A stretch of DNA of 8,572 nucleotides from an uncultured Collinsella sp. (GTDB lineage Bacteria; Actinomycetota; Coriobacteriia; Coriobacteriales; Coriobacteriaceae). Positions 1 through 6,824 of the stretch are shown here, piece by piece. The notes under the pieces were generated by a model. That model was not told the DNA's origin. It worked only from the letters and a program-made list of their open reading frames with translations, and made no database searches. A program made the translations under genes and the position numbers. Positions within the stretch are counted from its first letter, which is position 1. Each line of letters starts with the position of its first letter. The stretch is from the NCBI GenBank assembly GCA_900546115.1, contig URBQ01000050.1:1-8572 (forward strand). Reading direction: 5' to 3'.

Positions 1-11
1 GGCCGTTCTTT

Positions 12-34
12 GTATGCCCCCGATGCGGGCATAC
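12..34. other. Short perfect hairpin upstream of the YitT-type gene
   Basis: GTATGCCC at 12-19 pairs perfectly with GGGCATAC at 27-34 around a 7-base loop. No T-run follows on either strand, so this is not a textbook intrinsic terminator. It could be the end of an upstream transcription unit cut off by the window, or an operator for the gene at 124. The sequence alone does not decide. Confidence 0.45.
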
Positions 35-52
35 CGCTCGTCTAACTAAGGG

Positions 53-80
53 TTGCAATCTTCGCGTTCCGCGTTACCCT
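53..80 (+). promoter_or_regulatory. Possible sigma-70-type promoter for the YitT-type gene
   Basis: TTGCAA at 53-58 resembles a -35 box and TACCCT at 75-80 a weak -10 box, with a 16-base spacer. Transcription would start near 87, giving a leader of about 37 bases before the ATG at 124. The -10 match is poor, so this is a tentative call by eye. Confidence 0.3.
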
Positions 81-123
81 AATGGGCGCATTGTTTCCAA
101 ATTGTTAACGAGGGGTTGCCGTA

Positions 124-1146
124 ATGGCCGACGAACACGAGACCGAAAGCAAGGCATGGGCGATTGAGGCCGCTGCGGCAGAGGCGGCGTCGCGTGCCGC
201 CGAGGAGGTGCATCGTCCTCCGGTGGTGCCGATGGAGCGCGTTGTCGATCGCGATGTTATTGAGCAAGGCGAGCGCGCCGGCCGCAAGCGCAGCCAGGAA
301 CCAGGCTTTCCTCGCTTTTTTGCCGAGCTCAACCTGGGCCTGATCCTCACGGCCTTTGCCATCGTGGCTTTCAAAACGCCCAATCACTTTGCCTTCGGCG
401 GTACCTCGGGTGTGTCGGTCATTCTTTCTACGCTGTTCCCGACTCTGCCCGTCGGCGTCTTTATGTGGATTATCAACGCGATCCTGGTCATCCTGGGTTT
501 TATCTTTTTGGAGCGCAAGGCAATCCTTTGGAGTGTCTTTGCCTCGTTTGCGCTTTCGGCCTACGTCTCGCTGTTCGAGCTCTTCCTCCCGACGGATGTT
601 TCGATGACGGGCGATATGTGGCTCGACCTGTGTTTTGCCGTTATCTTGCCGGCGCTCGGCAGTGCTATTGTCTTTGACATTGGCGCCTCGACGGGTGGCA
701 CGGACATTCTTGCCATGATCCTCAAACGCCGCACCACGCTCGAGATTGGCCGCGCACTGTTGCTGGTCGATATCGGCATCGTGACCATCGCGGCTTTCCT
801 GTATGGCCCGCGCGTCGGCCTGTACTGCGTGCTCGGCCTGTTTGCCAAGACGCTTGTGGTCGACAAGGCCATCGAGAGCATTCACCTGCGCAAGGTCTGC
901 ACGATTATTTGCGCCGAACCGCGCAAAGTCGAGGAGTTTATCGTCAAGCATCTCAACCGCACGGCAACGATCAGCCGTGGCTATGGCGCCTTCTCGGGCA
1001 AGTGCGTCACGGTGATCATGAGCGTGCTGAGCCGTCGCGAGGCAGTGCAACTGCGCCGCTATACCCGCGAGATTGACCCTGGCGCCTTCATCACCATCGT
1101 CGATAGCTCCGAAATCGTCGGCAAGGGCTTCCGCGGAACGAACTAA
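124..1146 (+). CDS. YitT family membrane protein with C-terminal DUF2179 domain
   Basis: This 340-residue protein matches the YitT_membrane plus DUF2179 architecture. Roughly five to six hydrophobic segments lie between residues 68 and 246. The family-typical FGGTSGVSVIL stretch is at about 91-101 and GASTGGTDILAMIL at 187-200. The soluble DUF2179 domain covers about 257-336, with RGYGAFSGK at 285-293 and an IVDSSEIVGKGF ending. YitT proteins are poorly characterised; a transporter role is suggested for some, but the substrate here is unknown. The start at 124 is supported by AGGGG at 111-115, eight bases upstream. Unusually, about 65 charged, Ala/Glu/Arg-rich residues precede the first membrane segment, whereas family members usually enter the membrane soon after the start. 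No strong terminator follows. The next gene appears to have its own -10 box, so the two are probably not strictly co-transcribed. Confidence 0.9.
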   Translation: MADEHETESKAWAIEAAAAEAASRAAEEVHRPPVVPMERVVDRDVIEQGERAGRKRSQEPGFPRFFAELNLGLILTAFAIVAFKTPNHFAFGGTSGVSVILSTLFPTLPVGVFMWIINAILVILGFIFLERKAILWSVFASFALSAYVSLFELFLPTDVSMTGDMWLDLCFAVILPALGSAIVFDIGASTGGTDILAMILKRRTTLEIGRALLLVDIGIVTIAAFLYGPRVGLYCVLGLFAKTLVVDKAIESIHLRKVCTIICAEPRKVEEFIVKHLNRTATISRGYGAFSGKCVTVIMSVLSRREAVQLRRYTREIDPGAFITIVDSSEIVGKGFRGTN

Positions 1147-1229
1147 CGCGGTCGAGCTCATCAAACAATCGAATAGCGCCCTGCGCATTGCAAATGCGTC
1201 ATGTTGGAGTATTTGTCCCCACATTGGGT

Positions 1230-1235
1230 GATAAT
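1230..1235 (+). promoter_or_regulatory. Probable -10 box for the zinc-ribbon membrane protein gene
   Basis: GATAAT matches five of six consensus -10 bases. The nearest -35-like sequence, TTGGAG at 1204-1209, lies 20 bases upstream, which is too far for a standard promoter, so the -35 element is weak or absent. A start of transcription near 1242 would leave a leader of about 55 bases and would exclude translation from the in-frame ATG at 1201. Confidence 0.35.
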
Positions 1236-1281
1236 GATGCCAAAGACATCGTTTGCGATCCAGATGATTCGCTCAAGATAC

Positions 1282-1287
1282 GAAGGG
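1282..1287 (+). promoter_or_regulatory. Ribosome-binding site that fixes the start at 1297
   Basis: GAAGGG lies nine bases before the ATG at 1297. The in-frame ATGs at 1201, 1234, 1237 and 1264 have no comparable site at proper distance, and the ATG at 1288 directly abuts this one. Starting at 1297 also places the zinc-ribbon cysteines right at the N-terminus, as in related proteins. Confidence 0.65.
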
Positions 1288-1296
1288 ATGATCTCG

Positions 1297-2589
<1,293 letters not shown>

Positions 2590-2648
2590 CCCTGCCACCT
2601 GCCATTTGGGGACGGGGTAGAAACGGTAGAAATAGCGCTTGACAAATA

Positions 2649-2684
2649 AGCGGGGACGGACGTGCCGAAGCGTCCGCCCCCGCT
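2649..2684. terminator. Bidirectional intrinsic terminator between convergent genes
   Basis: AGCGGGG at 2649-2655 pairs with CCCCGCT at 2678-2684, and CGGACG at 2657-2662 pairs with CGTCCG at 2671-2676. The loop is eight bases and the stem carries one A/C mismatch. A short T-rich tail follows on the + strand (TTTGATA), and the - strand reads TTATTTG after the stem. The element sits between genes that converge (ends at 2589 + and 2730 -), so it plausibly stops both transcripts. Confidence 0.75.
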
Positions 2685-2729
2685 TTGATATCGCGATGCG
2701 GCTATGACTGCGAGATGGCCGCGAATCGA

Positions 2730-4193
2730 CTACTCGTCGTGCTTCTCCTCGCGGCGAGCGGCGGCACGTGCATCGTGGATGCCCTTGATTGCGGCGTGTC
2801 GGGCGGTGCGGGCATCGTGCATGGCGTCGCGGGCCTCGGCGGCCGTGGCCTTGGCAGAGCGCAGTTTGGCTGCCAGGTCGGGGTTGGTTTCGGCGACCGC
2901 GGTGATCGCGGGGCCGTCGAGCTCCTCTTGCGTGGGCTCGGCCAAAAAGTCGATGGCATACTGGGCGGCCACCATGGAGCCCTTGGCCAGTACCGACTCG
3001 TCAATCTTGTAGAAGCAAGAATGTTGGGCGTACGTGGCGCCAATCTGGGGGTTGCGCGTGCCAACAAAGGCGAGTACGCCCGGTACGCGGCGCAGGTACT
3101 CCGAAAAATCCTCGCCCGAAAGCGTGCCGCGGTAATGGCCTTGGCCGGTGGGGCCCAAGCATTTGATTACTGCCTGGCGGCAGCGCTCGCTCGAGGCGGC
3201 ATCGTTTTCGACCTTGTAGTTGGCGATGGTGTAGTCGGTGAGCTTTGCCTCGGCGCCCAAGGCGGCCGCGGTATGCTCCACGATGCGGCGCATGAGCTCC
3301 GGCATTTCCTCGTGGGTCGAATCGCCGTAGGTGCGCACCGTGCCGGCGAGGTAGGCCGTGCCGGCGATAACGTTGCGCGCGGTTCCGCCGTGCAGCTCGC
3401 CGACGGTAATGACGGCCGGCTCGTAGGGACTGATCTCGCGCGAAACGATGGTCTGCAGAGCGTTGACGATCTCGGCGGCAACCATAACGGCGTCGTGACC
3501 GCGCTGGGGCATGGCACCGTGGCACGAGGTGCCGCGGACGTCGATGCGGAACCAGTCGGTATTGGCCATGCGCGGTCCGGGCTCGCAGCTCACGGTGCCG
3601 GCGTCGACCTCACTCCAGATGTGCGCGGCGTAGGCGCCATCGACGCCGTCGAGCACGCCCGTGCCGATCATGAGCTTGGCGCCCTGGCCGTTTTCCTCGC
3701 TGGGTTGGAAGACGATGCGGACTTCGCCGTGGATGTCGTCGGTCATATGGCGCAGGATTTGCAGCGTGCCGAGCATCATGGCGATGTGGCAGTCGTGGCC
3801 GCAGGCGTGCATGCAGCCCTCGTTGACGCTGGCAAACTCCTCGCCGGTCTGCTCGGTGACGGGCAGGGCGTCGATATCCGCGCGCAGCAGGATACGGCGG
3901 CGCGGCGTGCCGTCCTCGCGATAGGCGTCGGGCGCGGTGCCGCGAAGGGTTGCCACAAGGCCCGTCTTAAGGGGACGCTCGTAGGGGATATTCATGGCGT
4001 CGAGCTGGTTGGCGATGTCAGAAGTCGTGCGCTCCTCGGCAAGGCTCAGCTCCGGGTGCTTATGGAAGTGGCGGCGCTGCTTGATGATATAGGGTTCAAA
4101 CTCGGTAGCGATATCTTTGATGGCTGCGGTGACGTCGTCAGCCGCGCGAGCCTCGGTCGCCGCCATAATCTGCTGTGCCTTGGTCTTCGTCAT
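2730..4193 (-). CDS. M20D-type metallo-amidohydrolase/peptidase with C-terminal extension
   Basis: This 487-residue protein is a member of the M20 peptidase family, closest in style to the M20D aminoacylase/hippurate hydrolase group, which removes acyl groups from N-acylated amino acids. Expected metal ligands are present: Cys131 and His133 in HACGHDCH, Glu166/Glu167 in PSEEN, His191 in AAHIW and His391 in YAQHSCFY. RRHFHKHPELS (40-50) and LRADIDALPVTE (103-114) are family signatures. The lid/dimerisation domain begins near 215, with His225 in GTSCHGAMP. SGEDFSEY is at 359-366. The ATG at 4191-4193 has AGGAG at 4204-4208, ten bases upstream. No signal peptide is seen, so it is probably cytoplasmic. 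After the catalytic core (to about 420) an Ala/Arg/Asp-rich, probably helical extension of some 65 residues is added, which is unusual for a family often near 390-400 residues. The exact substrate cannot be told. It is divergent from the amidohydrolase at 4362. Confidence 0.92.
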   Translation of the reverse strand: MTKTKAQQIMAATEARAADDVTAAIKDIATEFEPYIIKQRRHFHKHPELSLAEERTTSDIANQLDAMNIPYERPLKTGLVATLRGTAPDAYREDGTPRRRILLRADIDALPVTEQTGEEFASVNEGCMHACGHDCHIAMMLGTLQILRHMTDDIHGEVRIVFQPSEENGQGAKLMIGTGVLDGVDGAYAAHIWSEVDAGTVSCEPGPRMANTDWFRIDVRGTSCHGAMPQRGHDAVMVAAEIVNALQTIVSREISPYEPAVITVGELHGGTARNVIAGTAYLAGTVRTYGDSTHEEMPELMRRIVEHTAAALGAEAKLTDYTIANYKVENDAASSERCRQAVIKCLGPTGQGHYRGTLSGEDFSEYLRRVPGVLAFVGTRNPQIGATYAQHSCFYKIDESVLAKGSMVAAQYAIDFLAEPTQEELDGPAITAVAETNPDLAAKLRSAKATAAEARDAMHDARTARHAAIKGIHDARAAARREEKHDE

Positions 4194-4244
4194 GGTCGAT
4201 TTGCTCCTTGCTGGGTTGATCGCAAAATCGTACAGGCTCTCTCC

Positions 4245-4274
4245 AGTATGCCACCTGCCGCTAGGGCTGGTAAA
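4245..4274 (-). promoter_or_regulatory. Possible promoter for the M20 gene
   Basis: Read on the - strand, TTTACC (4274-4269) and CATACT (4250-4245) form -35-like and -10-like boxes with an 18-base spacer. Transcription would start near 4238, leaving a leader of about 45 bases. I found no equally good promoter for the divergent amidohydrolase in the shared 4194-4361 region. Confidence 0.35.
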
Positions 4275-4361
4275 GTTGCCGTTTGCCGCTTGGGGTTTTG
4301 TTACAAGGGCGGGGGAGTACACTCGGGGGTGTTGAATTTCCTGCCAGAGATGGGGATGCCC

Positions 4362-5999
4362 ATGCAACATATCGATCGGATTATCCGCTCTAAGAACGTC
4401 TTTACCGCGCAAGACGGCATCGATACCGCCCGCGAGCTGGCGATTGCCATCGCAGGCGACCGTATCGTCGCAGTCGGTGCGCCCGATGACGTGATTGCCG
4501 CCGCGCCTGCCGCCACGCCGGTTATCGACTACGGCGAGCAGTTTGTCTGCCCCGGTTTCCACGATGCGCACCTGCATTTCTTCCATACTTCGGTTGGCTC
4601 CTCGCCGTACATGCTCATGGATATGGGCGCGTCCGAGGCAGCATTGGTGCAGCATGCGCTCGAGTTTTCCAAAGGCTTGCCAGATGACGCCTGGGTCGTG
4701 ACCCAGGGTTGGCGCGATTACCGCTGGGATCCGCCCGAGCACCCTACCAAGGCCTCCCTCGATGCGGCATTTCCCGATCGTCCCTGCGTTATGTACTCGG
4801 GCGACGGGCACACGCTGTGGCTCAACAGCCGCGCACTCGAGGCGCTCGGCGTTACGCGCGACAGCGAGCCTCCGGCGGGTGGCAGTTACGACAAAGATGC
4901 AAATGGCGAGCTTACGGGTATCGCCCACGAGGCGGCTGCTATGCAGCTGCTGCCGCGCTGCCTGGAGTGGCTGGGCGAGGACCGCATCGCGAGCGCTTAC
5001 GCCGACCAGATGAAGCGTATGGCCGAGCAAGGCATCACCTCAATCTGCGATATGTCGCTCATGCCCATGCCGGGCTGCGACTTTATTCGCGACGATGTTT
5101 ACGACAAGCTGCAGGCCTCCGGCAAGCTGGGCATCCGAGCCCATCTGTTCCCCACGTTGCTGGATGACCAGTCGCGCTTGGAAGAACTGCAGACCCGCTA
5201 CGCGAACAACGTGCTGCTCTCGGCGCCAGGCTTTAAGCAGTTCTTCGACGGCGTGTCGAGCGAACACACGGCCTATCTCACCGAGCCCTATACCAACCCG
5301 CGCTTCCCGGGCGATCAAGGTCGCCTGACGGTTCCTGCCGAGCGTATGCGCAAGCTGGTCCTCGCTGCCGCGGAGCGCGGTCACACCGTTCGCATCCACG
5401 TCATCGGTGACGGCGCCATCCATGCTGCGCTCGATATCTTTGAGGAGGCCGCCGAACTGTACGGCCTGCCCCAGCACGGTCATAACACGCTTGAGCATCT
5501 GGAGAACCTCTTGCCCGAGGACCTCGATCGTCTACGCAAGCTTAACGTCGTTGCCTCGAGCCAGCCCTGTCACATTACACTCGACCCGGGTGGTCCGGAG
5601 CGCGACCTGGGCTTGGAGCGCAGCCGCATTATGTGGCCGTTTGCGACCTATAAGCAGCGCGGCATCCGCCAGGCCTTCGGCACCGATAGCCCCATCACAG
5701 CCGTTACCAGCATGAACGTGCTCTACACGGCTATCACCCGCCAAGACCCTCGCAGCCACTGGCCCGAGGGTGGCTGGTTACCGAGCGAGTGTATCGACGC
5801 GGCAACGGCCCTGCGCAACTACACGCTTGGCAGTGCGTACGCAGCGGGCGACGAGCAAAACCTCGGCAGTCTGGAGCCCGGCAAGTACGCCGACCTGGTA
5901 GTCCTGGACCAAAACCTGCTCACCATCGACCCCCAAGAACTCCAAGCCACCAAAGTCCAAGCCACCTACCTGGCAGGTAACTTAATCTACGAGCGCTAG
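4362..5999 (+). CDS. YtcJ-like metal-dependent amidohydrolase (Amidohydrolase_3 family)
   Basis: This 545-residue protein has the whole composite beta-sandwich/TIM-barrel layout of YtcJ-type amidohydrolases. Visible metal-site residues are His70 and His72 in CPGFHDAHLHF, Lys292 in FKQFFDGVSSEHTAYL (the likely carboxylated lysine), His346 in HVIGDGAIHAALD, His379 in LEHLENL and Asp442 in FGTDSPI. The C-terminus ends with the family-typical LEPGKYADLVVLDQNLL. Relatives include N-substituted formamide deformylase, but most are uncharacterised, so only hydrolysis of an amide or related bond can be claimed. No signal peptide is seen. The start at 4362 has GGGGA at 4352-4356, five bases upstream. 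In-frame ATGs at 4350 and 4356, or a GTG at 4329 behind GGGGGAG (4311-4317), are alternatives that would add two to eleven residues. The open frame continues far upstream, antisense to the M20 gene, but that part is not coding. Confidence 0.92.
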   Translation: MQHIDRIIRSKNVFTAQDGIDTARELAIAIAGDRIVAVGAPDDVIAAAPAATPVIDYGEQFVCPGFHDAHLHFFHTSVGSSPYMLMDMGASEAALVQHALEFSKGLPDDAWVVTQGWRDYRWDPPEHPTKASLDAAFPDRPCVMYSGDGHTLWLNSRALEALGVTRDSEPPAGGSYDKDANGELTGIAHEAAAMQLLPRCLEWLGEDRIASAYADQMKRMAEQGITSICDMSLMPMPGCDFIRDDVYDKLQASGKLGIRAHLFPTLLDDQSRLEELQTRYANNVLLSAPGFKQFFDGVSSEHTAYLTEPYTNPRFPGDQGRLTVPAERMRKLVLAAAERGHTVRIHVIGDGAIHAALDIFEEAAELYGLPQHGHNTLEHLENLLPEDLDRLRKLNVVASSQPCHITLDPGGPERDLGLERSRIMWPFATYKQRGIRQAFGTDSPITAVTSMNVLYTAITRQDPRSHWPEGGWLPSECIDAATALRNYTLGSAYAAGDEQNLGSLEPGKYADLVVLDQNLLTIDPQELQATKVQATYLAGNLIYER

Positions 6000-6016
6000 C
6001 CCCATACCCCACCCAC

Positions 6017-6050
6017 AAGGGGCGCGTTTCAGCAACGTGCCCCTTTCTTG
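6017..6050 (+). terminator. Intrinsic terminator of the YtcJ-like amidohydrolase gene
   Basis: AAGGGGCGCG at 6017-6026 pairs with CGTGCCCCTT at 6036-6045 (one G-U pair) around a nine-base loop, followed directly by a T-rich tail (TCTTGTT). It begins 18 bases after the TAG stop, the usual place for a gene-end terminator. Confidence 0.88.
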
Positions 6051-6086
6051 TTCGCACCATCCGCATCGTCATTTTGCTGTACTGAC

Positions 6087-6297
6087 TTTTCTGAATGCCG
6101 GGCCCGAATTAGTTAACCTGGTTCCCGTGTGGCTCCGGAGGGGCGGGGCATAAGGTTTATCGCGAGTTCCGCACGAGCCGAAGGCCACTTAATGTGGCCT
6201 TCGTGCGAGCAGGACTGCCCGAGCAGGAAACCTTATGCCCCGCCCCTCCGGAGCCACACGGGAGCCACTGCTAAGTTATCCTCCGACATTCAGAAAA
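6087..6297. repeat. Long nested palindrome with perfect 35-bp arms
   Basis: Three pairs of inverted arms share one centre near 6191-6193. The innermost is a 10-bp perfect stem, 6179-6188 with 6194-6203 (loop TTAAT). The main arms are 35 bp, 6124-6158 with 6228-6262, and match without error. The outermost are 11 bp, TTTTCTGAATG at 6087-6097 with its complement at 6287-6297. Between main and outer arms, 26 and 24 bases are recognisably related but diverged, and weaker symmetry can be followed to about 6071 and 6314. There is no open frame inside. The element lies after the amidohydrolase terminator and before the groES promoter region. It could be a MITE-like or palindromic repeat, a transcription insulator, or an RNA hairpin. 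Promoter-like boxes are not evident in the 69-base centre. Confidence 0.92.
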
Positions 6298-6306
6298 TCT
6301 AAGTGC

Positions 6307-6342
6307 CAAAAAATAAGATTTTTTGACTCCGTGTTGTATAAC
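6307..6342 (+). promoter_or_regulatory. Putative groES promoter region: A/T palindrome and -10 box
   Basis: CAAAAAAT at 6307-6314 and ATTTTTTG at 6318-6325 form a perfect A/T palindrome around AAG. TATAAC at 6337-6342 is a good -10 candidate, but no consensus -35 lies at the right distance. The TTGACT at 6323-6328 is only eight bases upstream of it. If TATAAC is used, transcription starts near 6349 and the leader is about 86 bases. The A/T-rich stretch may act as an UP-like element or a protein-binding site. Confidence 0.35.
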
Positions 6343-6393
6343 CCGCCATTCGTGGGTACCATTCAACGCGTACGCAAACAAAAAGGGTTAATT

Positions 6394-6412
6394 CGCGTGG
6401 CATAACCACGCG
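6394..6412 (+). promoter_or_regulatory. Hairpin/palindrome in the groES leader
   Basis: CGCGTGG at 6394-6400 and CCACGCG at 6406-6412 form a perfect 7-bp stem around CATAA. It ends eight bases before the groES Shine-Dalgarno sequence that starts at 6421. Perfect symmetry and placement suggest an operator or an RNA control element. It does not resemble CIRCE (TTAGCACTC-N9-GAGTGCTAA) or the HspR HAIR motif, and neither motif is seen anywhere in 6000-6434. Confidence 0.6.
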
Positions 6413-6434
6413 GCCCAAAAAGGAGGAGACAAGC

Positions 6435-6728
6435 ATGTCGTCTTTGAAGCCGCTTGCAGATCGTGTTCTGGTCAAGCCCGACGAGGCCGAGCAGAAGACC
6501 GCTTCTGGTCTGTATATCGCCAGCAACGCCCAGGAGAAGCCGCAGCGCGGCACCATCGTTGCCGTTGGTGCCGGCAAGGTCAACGACAAGGGTGAGCGCA
6601 TCCCCATGGACGTCAAGGTCGGTGACGTTGTCATCTACGGTAAGTTCGGTGGCAACGAGGTCAAGGTCGACGGCGAGAAGTATCTGCTGATGCGCGCCGA
6701 CGACATCTACGCTGTTGTCGAGGCCTAG
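6435..6728 (+). CDS. groES: Co-chaperonin GroES (Hsp10)
   Basis: The 97-residue product is a standard-length GroES. It opens with SLKPLADRVLVKP, followed by the flexible loop region (about 16-35, containing the hydrophobic GLYI that docks on GroEL), then GTIVAVGAGK, and the KVGDVVIYGKFGGNEVK and YLLMRADDIYAVVE segments typical of the family. Seven copies cap the GroEL ring and close the folding chamber in the cytoplasm. A strong AGGAGGAG site at 6421-6428 sits six bases before the ATG. The gene is first in the groES-groEL operon, 96 bases before groEL. Codon choice is strongly biased, as expected for a highly expressed gene. Confidence 0.98.
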   Translation: MSSLKPLADRVLVKPDEAEQKTASGLYIASNAQEKPQRGTIVAVGAGKVNDKGERIPMDVKVGDVVIYGKFGGNEVKVDGEKYLLMRADDIYAVVEA

Positions 6729-6758
6729 TCTCGTCAGAATCTCTGATTCGTCTTTGAA

Positions 6759-6798
6759 CGCGCCCGCCGCATAGGACTCGGAAGCGGCGACGCGAGTC
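6759..6798 (+). other. Competing hairpins in the groES-groEL spacer
   Basis: One fold pairs CGCG (6759-6762) and CGCCGC (6765-6770) with GCGGCG (6784-6789) and CGCG (6791-6794). A second fold pairs GACTCG (6775-6780) with CGAGTC (6793-6798). They share bases, so both cannot form fully at once. The pair ends 11 bases before the groEL Shine-Dalgarno (GGAGGA, 6810-6815). A role in RNA processing or in setting GroES:GroEL ratio is inference only. Confidence 0.45.
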
Positions 6799-6824
6799 AC
6801 GTTTCTTTTGGAGGATTACCTACC

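Noticed and set aside
1183..1199. Hairpin CGCATT-GCA-AATGCG after the YitT-type gene as a terminator
   Set aside because: The stem is short and no T-run follows it, so termination there is not supported.
79..1224. A 381-residue open frame antisense to the YitT-type gene
   Set aside because: It has no domain and no ribosome site that stands out, while the + strand frame carries all the YitT and DUF2179 signatures.
2593..4259. TGCCACCTGCC occurs at 2593-2603 and 4249-4259, flanking the M20 gene like direct repeats
   Set aside because: Several 11-base repeats are expected by chance in a window this size, and there is no other sign of insertion around the gene.
2685..4361. The amidohydrolase frame stays open far upstream on the + strand, as if part of a 1,104-residue protein
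   Set aside because: The upstream part is exactly antisense to the M20 gene, whose metal ligands and signatures are all intact. The amidohydrolase fold begins right after the ATG at 4362. The long open frame is a by-product of GC-rich codon use.
4194..5030. The M20 frame stays open upstream on the - strand, suggesting a larger start
   Set aside because: That stretch is antisense to the amidohydrolase, and the ATG at 4191-4193 has its own ribosome site and fits the family's N-terminus.
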